From: Methylobacterium variabile
GTDB taxonomy: Bacteria; Pseudomonadota; Alphaproteobacteria; Rhizobiales; Beijerinckiaceae
DNA: 64,000 bases
Assembly (NCBI RefSeq): GCF_001043975.1
Contig: NZ_LABY01000047.1
Location: 1-64,000, forward strand
Reading direction: 5' to 3'
Shown here: positions 49,058-58,378 of the stretch, piece after piece
How the letters are laid out: each line of letters starts with the position of its first letter
Numbering within the stretch: position 1 is the first letter of the stretch
Translations under genes and position numbers: made by a program
The notes under the pieces: generated by a model
Told to the model about the DNA's origin: nothing
Database searches by the model: none
The model's input: only the letters and a program-made list of their open reading frames with translations

Positions 49058-50866
49058 ATGCTGTCTCAATTCCTTCGCTCAGCGACTTGGGCGCCGACGA
49101 TCGCTCTGTCGTGGTTTTGGGGGCTCGGCTTCTTCTATGCGATCCATGTCACCCTGACATACGGCTGGCTCGGATTTGTGGCGTTCGCTGTGCCGAATGC
49201 CGTCGGTCTGGGCCTGTTCGGGTGGATCCTTGGTGCACCGGGGCGAAGCCCCGACAAGATCACGGCCACCATTCAGGGGCCTTACGCCGTCCTGTTCCTC
49301 GCCTGTCAGTTCCTCGCAGTTGCGATCACGATCTTCGGCTTCGCCGCCTATGCCTGGACACCCGTGTTCGGGCGCGAGACCGTGTTCGGCCTGATCGCGC
49401 TCGTCCTCGTGGCCTGCTCGATCGGCCATGCGCTGCCGCTTCGCAGCATCAGGACCCTGCACGGCATCGCCCTGATCCCCGCCGTGTGCGCAGGCCTCGT
49501 GGCGCTCGCAGGGGTGGCGACAGGGCTTGGCGGTTCGGGAGTTCCGATCTCGTCCTTCGACGCGCGCTTCTACGGCCTCGCGCTTCCCTCGCTGGTCGGC
49601 TTTCTGCTCGGCCCGTGGATGGACGTGCAGCAGTGGCAACGCGCGGTCGAGATCCAGCGGGCGGGCGCCTCCGTCCGGCTGGCCTACGCGACCGGAGCGA
49701 TCCTCTTCCTCGGCCTGCTGACGATCAACGCCCTGCTCGCTTCCGCCGCGGGCCTCGGTGAACCGGTCCTGTCGTCCGATGGCTTGCCGGGCGCGTACGC
49801 CGCCGTCGCGCAGGCGATCGCACGGGATCACCTGACCGGCGTGACGGTTGCCTTCCTGATCTGGACGGTCGTGGCGGCGGCCACCACGATCGACAGCTTC
49901 TATTGCGCGACGCGCTGGCTGATGATGGCCATCACGACGCGCAGCAACTCACCGCTCCTCGCCTTCGTGCCGGCAGCTCTGGTGTCGTCCCCGATCTGGA
50001 TCCTGCTCGCAGCCCTCGCGGCTGCGGTCGCTGCGAGCCAGCTCAATCTGTCGCTGATGTACTTGATGATGCCCTTCGCGACGATCCTCGTCGGAGGGGC
50101 GGCCTGCCTCGTCTGCGAGACGCTCGGGGCGTCCCGGCGCTACGACCCGGTCCTCAGCTACATGATCGGTCTGGTCGCCGGCCTGATATTCTTCACCGGC
50201 TACGTCGCACCGAACTGGCTGTTTCTGGCCATGGCGCCGCTCATCGGTCTCATCGGTGCGCTGCCGATGATCGCCGAACTGCTCGGATTGGGCGGCGAGC
50301 CGGCGACCCGTTTGCCGGTACCGGCCGACGAGCCTGCCGTGAAGACGGTGGTCGTCACCGTGTCCCGGGACGAGGCGATCGCTTCGCACGGATTCGATGG
50401 ACAATGGTTTGTCATGAACCTGATCCCGACCTACGACGACACCAACTCGGTCGGGAATGTCTATTTCGCGAATTACGTGCGCTGGGTAGGCAAAGCGCGA
50501 GAGCTGTTCTTCAACACGTGCATGCCCGATTTCGATCTGAAAGCGACCGATTTCTATGTGCTGACGAAAACGTTCCAGCATGATTTCCGGCGAGAGGCGG
50601 TCGAGTTCGAGCCCGTCTCGGTCCGCGTCCGCATCGCGAGCCACAACCGGAAATTCGTGACGCTGGCGCATGAAATCCACAGCGAAATCAACGGCCTGCT
50701 CGGTCGAGGCGAGCAGTCGCTGATGTTCGTGGATACGGTCCAGTATCGTCCGCTGGATATCCCGCGAACCATCATCGAAGGCTTTCTTCCCTACTGGCCC
50801 AAGTCTTCTCCACACGCGGCTTCGCCCGCGCCGGGTTCGTTGGAAGTCAAGAATCTCAGCGCCTAA
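49058..50866 (+). CDS. Membrane transporter-like protein fused to a hotdog thioesterase domain
   Basis: A 602-residue protein with two unlike halves. Residues about 10-425 are hydrophobic with roughly twelve membrane segments and the look of a sodium:solute symporter-type transporter (GPWMDVQQWQRAVEIQRAG, TIDSFYCATRWLMM). Residues about 445-590 are soluble and match the 4HBT/hotdog acyl-CoA thioesterase fold, with YDDTNSVGNVYFANYVRWVGKARELFF carrying the catalytic Asp-type motif, and RVRIASHNRKFVTLAHEIHSE. The thioesterase half would face the cytoplasm. Coupling transport to release of an acyl group is possible but not shown. The gene stands alone; the following GGDEF-EAL gene is on the other strand, 6 bases away. 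Confidence 0.8.
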   Translation: MLSQFLRSATWAPTIALSWFWGLGFFYAIHVTLTYGWLGFVAFAVPNAVGLGLFGWILGAPGRSPDKITATIQGPYAVLFLACQFLAVAITIFGFAAYAWTPVFGRETVFGLIALVLVACSIGHALPLRSIRTLHGIALIPAVCAGLVALAGVATGLGGSGVPISSFDARFYGLALPSLVGFLLGPWMDVQQWQRAVEIQRAGASVRLAYATGAILFLGLLTINALLASAAGLGEPVLSSDGLPGAYAAVAQAIARDHLTGVTVAFLIWTVVAAATTIDSFYCATRWLMMAITTRSNSPLLAFVPAALVSSPIWILLAALAAAVAASQLNLSLMYLMMPFATILVGGAACLVCETLGASRRYDPVLSYMIGLVAGLIFFTGYVAPNWLFLAMAPLIGLIGALPMIAELLGLGGEPATRLPVPADEPAVKTVVVTVSRDEAIASHGFDGQWFVMNLIPTYDDTNSVGNVYFANYVRWVGKARELFFNTCMPDFDLKATDFYVLTKTFQHDFRREAVEFEPVSVRVRIASHNRKFVTLAHEIHSEINGLLGRGEQSLMFVDTVQYRPLDIPRTIIEGFLPYWPKSSPHAASPAPGSLEVKNLSA

Positions 50867-50872
50867 GCTTCC

Positions 50873-53221
50873 TCAAGCCGCATGGATCTTCTCGTGCCGA
50901 AGTCCCTGTCTGCTTGCCAGGGCTTCGGCCTCCTTGGCCGGAACGGGTCTGCTGAACAGGTAGCCTTGAAGCTCGTGGCAGCCCAGGTTCAGGAGGCAAC
51001 GGCGCTGCGCCTCGGTCTCGACGCCTTCGGCGATCACCGTCATCTTGAGGCTCGTTGCCAGATCGATGATCGCGCGGACGATTGCTGCGCCGCTCTGTTC
51101 GTGCGGGAGGTCCTTGACGAAGCTCTGGTCGATCTTGATCTTGTTGAAGGCAAGGCGTCGAAGGTAGCTCAGGCTCGAGTAGCCGGTCCCGAAATCGTCC
51201 AGGGACAGGCTCACGCCCATCTCGCGCAGTTCGGCGAGCGTGGCCTTGATGGCGGGCGTCGCTTCAAGGAATACCGACTCCGTGATCTCCAGTTCGAGCC
51301 GCGGGGCGGCCAGGCCGCTGTCCCGCAGGGCGGAGCGGACCAGAAGCGGCAGATCCGAGTGGCGGAACTGGATCGGTGACAGGTTGACGGCGACGCTGAT
51401 GTCGCTCGGCCATTCGGTCGCGATCGTGCAGGCCTGCCGCAGGATCCACTCACCCATCGGTATGATGATGCCCGTTTCCTCGGCCAGCGGGATGAACTCG
51501 GCAGGCGAGACGAAGCCGCGCGTCGGATGGCGCCAGCGCACGAGGGTTTCGAAGCACACGACACGCCCGTCCGTCGTCACGATGGGCTGGAAGTGGAGGA
51601 GGAACTCGTTTCGGTCGAGGGCGCCCCTGAGATCGGTCGACAATGCGCGGCGTGCCTCGATCCGCTCGTCCATTTCGGCTTCATAGAAGCAGTATCCGCC
51701 GCGGCCCTCGCTCTTCGTCCGGTAGAGTGCGAGATCGGCTCGCCGCAGGATCTCCAAGGAACCGTTCTGCGGGGCGACGGCGATGCCGATGCTGACCCCT
51801 ATGCTCAAGCGCATGCTGTCGATGGCAAAAGGCGACGCGATCGCCTCGACGATGTCGCTGGCCAACACCGCGAGCGTATGGCGGTCCCGCGCCGCCCGTC
51901 CGGTCGCCAGAACCGCGAATTCGTCTCCGGCGAGGCGGGCGAGGTGCACGTCCGACGACGCGAAGGCCCGCAGGCGTTCGGCAACGGCCCGAAGCAGCCT
52001 GTCGCCGGCGGCATGCCCGAACGTGTCGTTCACGCTCTTGAACTCATCGAGATCGAGAGCGAGCACGGCGAAACTCTCGCTCGCTCCGAGCCGGTCGCGC
52101 GCGTTCTCCAGGAGCTTCTGGAACAGGACCCGATTCGGGAGGTCGGTCAACGAATCGTGCAGCGCGAGATAGGACAGGCGCTCCTCGGAGCGCCGCTTCT
52201 CTGTCACGTCGGACCCCACGCCGCGATACCCCGCGAAAGTGACGCCGTTGGTGAAGGTCGGCTTTCCACTCAACATCCACGTGCGCTGCTCGCCCGCGAT
52301 GGTGAGCGGCAGGATGAGGTTGCGGAAGGCGCGGCGCTCCGCGATGCAGGCCCACAGAACGGTACCCGGATGCCCATCGGGCTGAGCGACGGCAGGAAGC
52401 AGCAATCGTTCCAGGGGCAAGCCGAGGAGCTGGCGCTCCGACGAGCGGGCGACCTCGATCAGCCTGGTCGAAACATGCTGCAGGCGGAGATCGGCGTCCG
52501 TTTCCCAGAGCCAGTCGCTTGCATTCTCCTCGAACTCGTTGAGCAGCAGAGAGGTGAATTCCTGCTGGCGCTCCAGGTCGACCTGCGCAACGACACGCAT
52601 CTTCAGGAGGCGGCTGAGATGGAGGATCGTGAAGCAGATGAAGGCCGCATAGAACGTCAGAAGGATGGCGACGTACGTGTAGAACAGCTCTCCTGTCGCC
52701 GCCAAGCCGACGAAGGATCCGACGATGATGACGCTGGAGAAGCCGATGGCAACACGCGGCAGCACGGCCGCGCTCATGCCTGTCGCGATCAGGCCTGCAC
52801 AGCTGGAGGCGACGAGGAGACGGCCATGCGAATCGGCTCCGGCAAACAGCATGATCGGAATCGAGGCGAGGAGACAGCCATACGCATACGCGACCAGGAC
52901 GGCGAGGCGGACGAACGAGACGGGGACTTCACGCGGCTTGGGGCGCGACCGCCAGAGCCAGCATTGTTGCAGCACCACGACCGCCAGCGGCAGGATGGCG
53001 GCCTCCAGCCCGGCCAGGTAGGCGCGATTGGCGGGACTCCAGAACAGGTAGACGATGACCTGCACGACGCTGAGGCTGACGAGCACCGTGAAAGGAACGA
53101 GACGGAGAGCAACGTCGAGCTGCTCCACGCGCACCCGCTCCCCCAGGGTGGCGTCGAGGGCCTGGTTCTCGCGATCGGTGTCGATCAGGAACGAAATGAG
53201 CATCTCACGTAACACAGGCAC
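50873..53221 (-). CDS. Membrane-bound GGDEF-EAL cyclic-di-GMP protein with PAS domain
   Basis: A 782-residue signalling protein. An N-terminal membrane domain (about 30-210) has six or so helices, then a PAS-like domain (about 225-345), GGDEF (about 355-510) and EAL (about 525-770). The cyclase signature reads AGDEF, a common active variant. The phosphodiesterase signature reads ETL instead of EAL in FETLVRWRHP, with the other residues (LEITESV, DDFGTGYSSL, KIDQSFV, IAEGVET) intact. It could make or break cyclic-di-GMP and thereby control motility or biofilm. It is transcribed alone; its 5' gap is AT-rich. An in-frame ATG at 53203 is an alternative start. Confidence 0.92.
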   Translation of the reverse strand: MPVLREMLISFLIDTDRENQALDATLGERVRVEQLDVALRLVPFTVLVSLSVVQVIVYLFWSPANRAYLAGLEAAILPLAVVVLQQCWLWRSRPKPREVPVSFVRLAVLVAYAYGCLLASIPIMLFAGADSHGRLLVASSCAGLIATGMSAAVLPRVAIGFSSVIIVGSFVGLAATGELFYTYVAILLTFYAAFICFTILHLSRLLKMRVVAQVDLERQQEFTSLLLNEFEENASDWLWETDADLRLQHVSTRLIEVARSSERQLLGLPLERLLLPAVAQPDGHPGTVLWACIAERRAFRNLILPLTIAGEQRTWMLSGKPTFTNGVTFAGYRGVGSDVTEKRRSEERLSYLALHDSLTDLPNRVLFQKLLENARDRLGASESFAVLALDLDEFKSVNDTFGHAAGDRLLRAVAERLRAFASSDVHLARLAGDEFAVLATGRAARDRHTLAVLASDIVEAIASPFAIDSMRLSIGVSIGIAVAPQNGSLEILRRADLALYRTKSEGRGGYCFYEAEMDERIEARRALSTDLRGALDRNEFLLHFQPIVTTDGRVVCFETLVRWRHPTRGFVSPAEFIPLAEETGIIIPMGEWILRQACTIATEWPSDISVAVNLSPIQFRHSDLPLLVRSALRDSGLAAPRLELEITESVFLEATPAIKATLAELREMGVSLSLDDFGTGYSSLSYLRRLAFNKIKIDQSFVKDLPHEQSGAAIVRAIIDLATSLKMTVIAEGVETEAQRRCLLNLGCHELQGYLFSRPVPAKEAEALASRQGLRHEKIHAA

Positions 53222-53668
53222 CCCATGGCGAAAATATTTGATACCAGATCTGAACTCGCTATTTTATCAACGCTCCATCCATTCACATTTTTCAGTCGCA
53301 CAATGAACTTTCTGGATTAAATAATAGTTAATTCATTGCAGAACATTTGATATGTTCGGATTGCAATATATTATCTGCCAAAATATCGCTGCACATCCAT
53401 GTCTCCGGCATGACGTGTGTTGCACATCGCGGAAATGTCGCGGTCGTTCGATCCGGCTGGCCGCCGTGCTGGCATCCGGCTGATCATCGCGGTCGCGCCG
53501 ACACCGGCCTGCATGGCTGGATGCCGCCCTCGCGGCGGACCGGCCGCACCCGCCGCCACAGCGGCACGTCGCGCCGTGGGACCCCAGGCGGCCGACGAAC
53601 CGCGCAGCTTGCGTTAGCACCTGCAGCACGCACATAAGCCTGGGCGTAGAGATCCGGGAGGCGATTCG
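53222..53668. other. AT-rich divergent gap between the GGDEF-EAL and Crp genes
   Basis: A 447-base intergenic stretch whose first 180 bases are AT-rich, with many A and T runs. The second part is GC-rich and contains no supported gene. It should hold the promoters of both divergent genes. Confidence 0.5.
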
Positions 53669-54349
53669 ATGAGCGCGCCGCACGGGCTGGTCCGGCTCCT
53701 GGCCGCCAACGCGTTCTTCGCCGAGATGGGTGAGGAGGCGATCACGGCCATCGCTGGCCTTTGCCGGACGCGCAGCCTCGCGCGACACGAGACGCTGTTC
53801 CAGAAGGGCGATCCGGGCGACGCGCTCTACGCTCTGCGCCGCGGCCAGGTCCGCATCGCAACAGGCACCGCCGACGGGCGATCCGTGACGCTCAACCTCC
53901 TCGGGCCGGGCGACGTCTTCGGCGAGATCGCCCTCCTCGACGGCCACCCGCGCACGGCGGAGGCGATCGCGCTCGAAGCGACCGAGCTCTTCGTCATCGA
54001 GCGGCGGGACTTCCTCGGCCTCCTCACGCGCGACGCGGCGATGGCGATCCGGATCATCGGGTTCCTGTGCCAGCGACTGCGCTGGATGAGCGATCGGATG
54101 GAGGAGGCCACCCTGCTCCCCCTCGACACCCGGCTGGCGCGGCGCCTGGTCATGCTGTCCCAGGATTACGGTTCGGAGATCCAGGTGACGCAGCACGAAC
54201 TCGCCGCTTTCGTCGGCGCGGCGCGGGAGAGCGTCAACCGCGTCCTTCAGGGCTGGCGCCGCTCCGGTATCATTGATCTCGGCCGTTCGCGTGTGACCGT
54301 GAAGACCGCCCAGCGCCTGGCCGCGATCGGCGAGCAGCCGCGGATCTGA
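53669..54349 (+). CDS. Crp/Fnr-family transcriptional regulator, cAMP-binding type
   Basis: A 226-residue regulator. The cyclic-nucleotide-binding domain (about 10-120) has LLGPGDVFGEIALLDGHPRTAEA, keeping the FGE and RTA residues that hold the phosphate and ribose of cAMP. The dimer helix is followed by an HTH_Crp domain (about 150-220) with TQHELAAFVGAARESVNRVL. No Fnr cysteine cluster is present. GGGAGG is a good ribosome-binding site. It is the first gene of a three-gene unit with a FecR-domain protein and an adenylate cyclase, which would supply its ligand. Confidence 0.92.
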   Translation: MSAPHGLVRLLAANAFFAEMGEEAITAIAGLCRTRSLARHETLFQKGDPGDALYALRRGQVRIATGTADGRSVTLNLLGPGDVFGEIALLDGHPRTAEAIALEATELFVIERRDFLGLLTRDAAMAIRIIGFLCQRLRWMSDRMEEATLLPLDTRLARRLVMLSQDYGSEIQVTQHELAAFVGAARESVNRVLQGWRRSGIIDLGRSRVTVKTAQRLAAIGEQPRI

Positions 54350-54372
54350 GAGCAGCAGAAGGGGTTCACCGC

Positions 54373-54894
54373 ATGAGATTTTTCGCCTGCGCGGCGAGCG
54401 CCCTCGCCATGACCCTCGTCGCGGGAACGGCTCTGGCCCAGACGCGCTGCGCCGAGGAGACGCGGTTCGATCCGCCCTTGCGCGTCCTTCGCTGCACCGA
54501 TGGACTGGTGCTCGAGACCGAGCAGGGAAGCCGGCTGCAGCCGATCGACCGGAACGGCGACGGGCGTCTCGAGGGCGCCGAGCTCGGCGGCCGCGCCGTC
54601 CTCGTCACGCTGCCCCCGGGCCGGCGTGTCCAACGGGACGGCTTCCAGATCCTGACGCCCCACGCGATCGCCTCGGTGCGCGGCACCGTCTACGCCGTCG
54701 ACGTGACCGGCGACCGGACGTCGGTCTTCGTATCGCAGGGGCGCGTCGCCGTCGCGCGGCGGCGCGCCCCGGAGACATCGGTCACGCTCGGCGCGGGCGA
54801 AGGGGTCGACGTCGACGCGGATCAGGGCCCGCTCGAGGTGCGGCGCTGGCCGCAGGAGCGCGTCAGGGCCCTGCTCGAGCGCTTCGGGCGCTGA
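54373..54894 (+). CDS. Secreted FecR-domain protein
   Basis: A 173-residue exported protein with a signal peptide (about 1-22, cleavage after ALA). The mature part has a short EF-hand-like or dockerin-like loop, DRNGDGRLEGAEL, then a FecR-type beta domain (about 85-150) with ILTPHAIASVRGTVYAVDV and VFVSQGRVAVARR. Stand-alone periplasmic FecR proteins next to CHASE2 adenylate cyclases are frequent in alphaproteobacteria and probably feed signals to the CHASE2 sensor. It starts 23 bases after the Crp gene and ends 14 bases before the cyclase gene. Confidence 0.85.
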   Translation: MRFFACAASALAMTLVAGTALAQTRCAEETRFDPPLRVLRCTDGLVLETEQGSRLQPIDRNGDGRLEGAELGGRAVLVTLPPGRRVQRDGFQILTPHAIASVRGTVYAVDVTGDRTSVFVSQGRVAVARRRAPETSVTLGAGEGVDVDADQGPLEVRRWPQERVRALLERFGR

Positions 54895-54908
54895 CGGTCG
54901 TCGGTCCG

Positions 54909-56774
54909 ATGCCGACTGCCGAGACCAGACGGCGCCGCCGAAGCGACCGGCGCTTCGCGCTGGTCGCCCTTGCCGCCGTGCTCGGCTGGAGCGGCTGGCT
55001 CGTGCACCAGCACGTCACCGGGCGCGCGACGCCCCTCGACCGCGTCGAATCGGCCCTCACGGACCTGCGCCTGCGGCTGGCCGGACCGCGCCAACCACCC
55101 GCCGACGTCGTGATCGTCGCCATCGACGACGAGGCCGTTCGGCGCGAGGGAGGGTTTCCGGTCTCGCGCGCGGCGATGACGCGCCTGATCGAGACGATCG
55201 CGGCGGCACACCCGCGCACCCTCGCCGTCGACGTCCTGTTCCTGGAAGCCGGCCGCCAGCCGGAGGCGGACCGCGCGCTCGGCGCCGCTCTCGCCAAGGT
55301 GCCGGCGGTCCTGGCCGCGGCGGCCGTCTTCGGCGGCAGCACGAGCGAGGATGGCATCCCGGTCGCCGCCGCGCTGCACCGGCCGACCCCGGAGATCGGC
55401 CGCGCGGCGACGTCCGGCCTCGTCAATGTCTCCGAGGATGCCGCCGGTGTCCCGCGGCACCTCCCCCTCGTCGTGAGGACGGGCGAGGACGTCGCCGTGG
55501 CCTTCGTGCTGCGTGCGGCCGCCCTGGCGGCGCGGAGCGATCCGGTCGTCAGCCAGGATGCCGTGCGAATCGGGACCGCGACGATCCCGCTCGACCTCGG
55601 CCGCCACCTCCCTCTCCGTCCCTACGGGCCGCGGCGCACGATCCCGACGGTGAGCGCCGCCGCGCTCGTCGACGGAACGGTTCCGCTCTCCGACCTGACG
55701 AACCGCATCGTCGTGGTCGGCGTCACGGCGCTGGGCGGGAGCGACACCTTCGCCACGGCCTTCGATCCGGTCATGCCGGGCGTCGAGCTCCTGGCGACCG
55801 GCATCGCCCACCTGACGACAGGCGGTGGGCTGGTCCGCGATGCGGGCGTGCGGCGGCTCGACGCCGTCGCGGCCGTCGGCCTCGCCGCCGCGGCCGCGCT
55901 CCTGATTGCTCTGGCACCGCCCGGCCCGGCGATCCTCCTCGTGCTCCTCCTCCTGGCGGCGTGGCTGGCGGCCGGCGCCGTCGCGTTCGCCTGCGGCCTG
56001 TGGTGGAGCGCCGCCCTGCCGCTCGCGGCGGCCGGGATTCCGGCGCTGGCCTGCGCGGCCGCGCGACAGGCCCTCGACCGCCGCAGGGCCACGGCGCTGG
56101 CGCGGTCGGAAGCGGCGCTGCGCCGGCTGCAACCCGCCGCGCTGGCGGACCGCCTCGCCTGGGATCCGGCCTACTTGGCCGTGCCCATCGCCCGCGAGAT
56201 CCCGGTGCTGTTCATCGACCTCACCGGGTTCACCCGCCAGAGCGAGCGTCTCGGCCCGGGCCGCACCCGCGCGGTGCTCAAGTCGTTCCACGACCTCGTC
56301 GATGAAACGGCGGCCCGGCACGGAGGCCTCGTCGTCAACTTCATGGGCGACGGCGCCATGATCGTGTTCGGCGCGCTCGATCCTGATCCCGCCTCCGGCG
56401 CCCATGCGGTCGCGGCGGCGGAAGACCTCGTTGCCCGCACCGCCGACTGGATCGCGCGCGATCCCGAGCTGGCCGGCGCCGGGCGCGCCCTCGACGTGCG
56501 GATCGGCGCGCATTATGGGCCGGTGATCCTCTCGCGGCTCGGCAGCGACACCAACCAGCACATCACGGCGACGGGCGACACGGTCAACGTCGCGAGCCGC
56601 CTGCTCGCGGTGGCCTCGGAGGCGAGAGCCCGCCTCGCCGTCAGTGCCGACCTCCTGGCAGCAGCCGGCATCGACGCACCGGGCGACCGCTTCGACGTGC
56701 GGCAGGCGACGGCCATCCGCGGCCGCGCGCAGACCCTCGACGTGTGGTTGGGGCGCGGCCGGCGGCCGTCATAG
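54909..56774 (+). CDS. CHASE2-domain class III adenylate/guanylate cyclase
   Basis: A 621-residue membrane cyclase. After an N-terminal membrane helix (about 16-35) comes a periplasmic CHASE2 sensor (about 40-310, with VVIVAIDDEAVRREGGFPV), two or three membrane helices (about 315-395), and a class III cyclase domain (about 425-605). The metal-binding Asp437 lies in FIDLTGFT, a second in MGDGAM, and ATGDTVNVASRL is the transition-state region. It should make cAMP in response to a periplasmic signal; the FecR protein upstream may be the partner and the Crp protein the target. Confidence 0.93.
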   Translation: MPTAETRRRRRSDRRFALVALAAVLGWSGWLVHQHVTGRATPLDRVESALTDLRLRLAGPRQPPADVVIVAIDDEAVRREGGFPVSRAAMTRLIETIAAAHPRTLAVDVLFLEAGRQPEADRALGAALAKVPAVLAAAAVFGGSTSEDGIPVAAALHRPTPEIGRAATSGLVNVSEDAAGVPRHLPLVVRTGEDVAVAFVLRAAALAARSDPVVSQDAVRIGTATIPLDLGRHLPLRPYGPRRTIPTVSAAALVDGTVPLSDLTNRIVVVGVTALGGSDTFATAFDPVMPGVELLATGIAHLTTGGGLVRDAGVRRLDAVAAVGLAAAAALLIALAPPGPAILLVLLLLAAWLAAGAVAFACGLWWSAALPLAAAGIPALACAAARQALDRRRATALARSEAALRRLQPAALADRLAWDPAYLAVPIAREIPVLFIDLTGFTRQSERLGPGRTRAVLKSFHDLVDETAARHGGLVVNFMGDGAMIVFGALDPDPASGAHAVAAAEDLVARTADWIARDPELAGAGRALDVRIGAHYGPVILSRLGSDTNQHITATGDTVNVASRLLAVASEARARLAVSADLLAAAGIDAPGDRFDVRQATAIRGRAQTLDVWLGRGRRPS

Positions 56775-56878
56775 GAAGCCGGGGGATGCGAGGAGCCCCG
56801 AAGGCCTGTGTGACCTGGGTCACGGTCCGAGGGCGGGATCGGACCCAGAGTGGCGTCACCCCAACAGGGAGACGCACC

Positions 56879-57196
56879 ATGACGACGATCTCGACGAAGA
56901 TGATGATGGCGGCCGGCATCGTCCTGACGACGCTGGCCTGCACTACCGACCATGCGGAGGCCCGGGGATTCGGACGCGGCGGGTTCGGCCACCACGGCGG
57001 CTTCAGATACCACGGCGGTTTCAGGTCCCGTGGGTTTGGTGACTACGGGCGCTTCTACCGCCACGGCTACCGTCACCGCTTCGGAGGCCTGGGCTTCGGC
57101 TATCCCTCGGGCATCGGCATCCTGAGCGCCTATGACGGCGGCTGCCGCGTGGTCTTCAGTCCGGCACTCGGCGGTTACGCCCGGGTTTGCGGCTGA
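56879..57196 (+). CDS. Small secreted Gly/His/Arg-rich protein
   Basis: A 105-residue exported protein with a signal peptide (about 1-28, TDHAEA cleavage region). The mature part is built from repeated Gly-Phe/Tyr-His-Arg units (GRGGFGHHGGFRYHGGF and similar), followed by an ending with two cysteines (GGCRVVFSPALGGYARVCG) that could form a disulphide. The Gly/His-rich low-complexity part may bind metals or coat the cell; that is speculation. The start at 56879 begins the signal peptide. A strong hairpin (57284-57313) follows. Confidence 0.6.
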   Translation: MTTISTKMMMAAGIVLTTLACTTDHAEARGFGRGGFGHHGGFRYHGGFRSRGFGDYGRFYRHGYRHRFGGLGFGYPSGIGILSAYDGGCRVVFSPALGGYARVCG

Positions 57197-57283
57197 CCGC
57201 ACCCGCGCCTCAGCCTGGCCACAGCAACCTACCGCCGCCGTCGGTCTGCCGGTTCCGAGGCTCGGCGGCGCAACCTGACACGA

Positions 57284-57313
57284 GGGAGCGGCCGGCCTGA
57301 CCCGGCCGCTCCC
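57284..57313. terminator. 12-bp perfect hairpin between convergent genes
   Basis: GGGAGCGGCCGG (57284-57295) pairs exactly with 57302-57313 across a 6-base loop. No T run, but its position between the converging secreted-protein and SDR genes fits a transcript end. Confidence 0.6.
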
Positions 57314-57454
57314 GGCGTCCGGATGCCGAAGAGACCCGCCTCACGCCGGACGGTCCCGCGGCCACCTCCGAGCGGATCCGCCCGGGATGCGCATCTCGGC
57401 GGCCGTGCCCCGGCGATGCCAGGGCTCGCGCTCAGCTCAGCGAACCCGGACGGC

Positions 57455-58378
57455 TCAGCCGCCCGCCTCCCGATCCGCCGGGACCGCCTCCGGAGCCTCC
57501 GCCCGCCGGACCAGGGCGGGGTCGACGAACAGGTCCGGCGCCAGGGCCGTGTCGGGATCGACGCGGTAGGCCGCGAAGTCGCTCACGCCCTCGGCGCGAA
57601 GGACGTCCTCATCGATGAGGAACTGCCCCGTGAAGGTGGAGGCCGGCTTCAGGACGATCCGGTAGGCGGCCTCGGCCACGATGTCGGGCGTGCGGCTGGC
57701 CCGCATCATCGCGTCGCCGCCGAGCACGTTGCGGACCGCCGAGGTCGCGATCGTCGTGAGGGGCCAGAGCGCGTTCGCCGCGATGCCGCGACCGCGCAGC
57801 TCCGCGGCGAGGCCCAGCACGCAGAGAGACATGCCGTACTTCGCCATCGTGTAGGCGAGGTGCGGCGCGAACCAGTCCGGCCGCAGATCGAGCGGCGGGG
57901 ACAGCGTCAGGATGTGGGGATTGGCGCTCCGCTTGAGGTGGGGCAGGGCGAGCTTGCTGACGAGGAAGGTCGCGCGCGCGTTGACCTGATGCATAAGGTC
58001 GAAGCGCCTCATGTCGGTCGACGGCGTGTCGGTCAGCTGGATGGCGCTGGCGTTGTTGACCACGATGTCGATCCCGCCGAAGCGCTCCGCGGTCCGGGCC
58101 ATGGCCTCGGCCACCTGCGCCTCGTCGCGCACGTCGACGACGAGCGGCAGCGCCGCGCCGCCGGCCTGCCGGATCTCCTCGGCCGCGCTGTGGATCGTGC
58201 CGGGCAGCCGGGGATGGGGCGCGTCGGTCTTCGCCGCGACCGCGACGTTGGCGCCGTCGCGGGCCGCCCTGAGCGCGATCGCGAGCCCGATGCCCCGCGA
58301 CGCGCCGGTGATGAACAGGGTCTTGCCCCGCAGGGTCTCGCCGCGCAGGTCGCGCGTCCCGCCGTGTCCGTCGCTCAT
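57455..58378 (-). CDS. Short-chain dehydrogenase/reductase, AtuB/HSDL2-like
   Basis: A 307-residue Rossmann-fold oxidoreductase: nucleotide motif TGASRGIG (24-31), NNAS (108-111) and the catalytic set Ser160, Tyr176 and Lys180 (YTMAK). The pattern RGKTLFITGASRGIGLAIA and LTLSPPLDL is close to HSDL2 and the AtuB protein of the citronellol pathway. It oxidises a secondary alcohol or hydroxyacyl-CoA with NAD(P). It overlaps the TetR gene by ATGA and is divergent from the acyl-CoA carboxylase genes, which suggests one pathway under one regulator. Confidence 0.88.
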   Translation of the reverse strand: MSDGHGGTRDLRGETLRGKTLFITGASRGIGLAIALRAARDGANVAVAAKTDAPHPRLPGTIHSAAEEIRQAGGAALPLVVDVRDEAQVAEAMARTAERFGGIDIVVNNASAIQLTDTPSTDMRRFDLMHQVNARATFLVSKLALPHLKRSANPHILTLSPPLDLRPDWFAPHLAYTMAKYGMSLCVLGLAAELRGRGIAANALWPLTTIATSAVRNVLGGDAMMRASRTPDIVAEAAYRIVLKPASTFTGQFLIDEDVLRAEGVSDFAAYRVDPDTALAPDLFVDPALVRRAEAPEAVPADREAGG

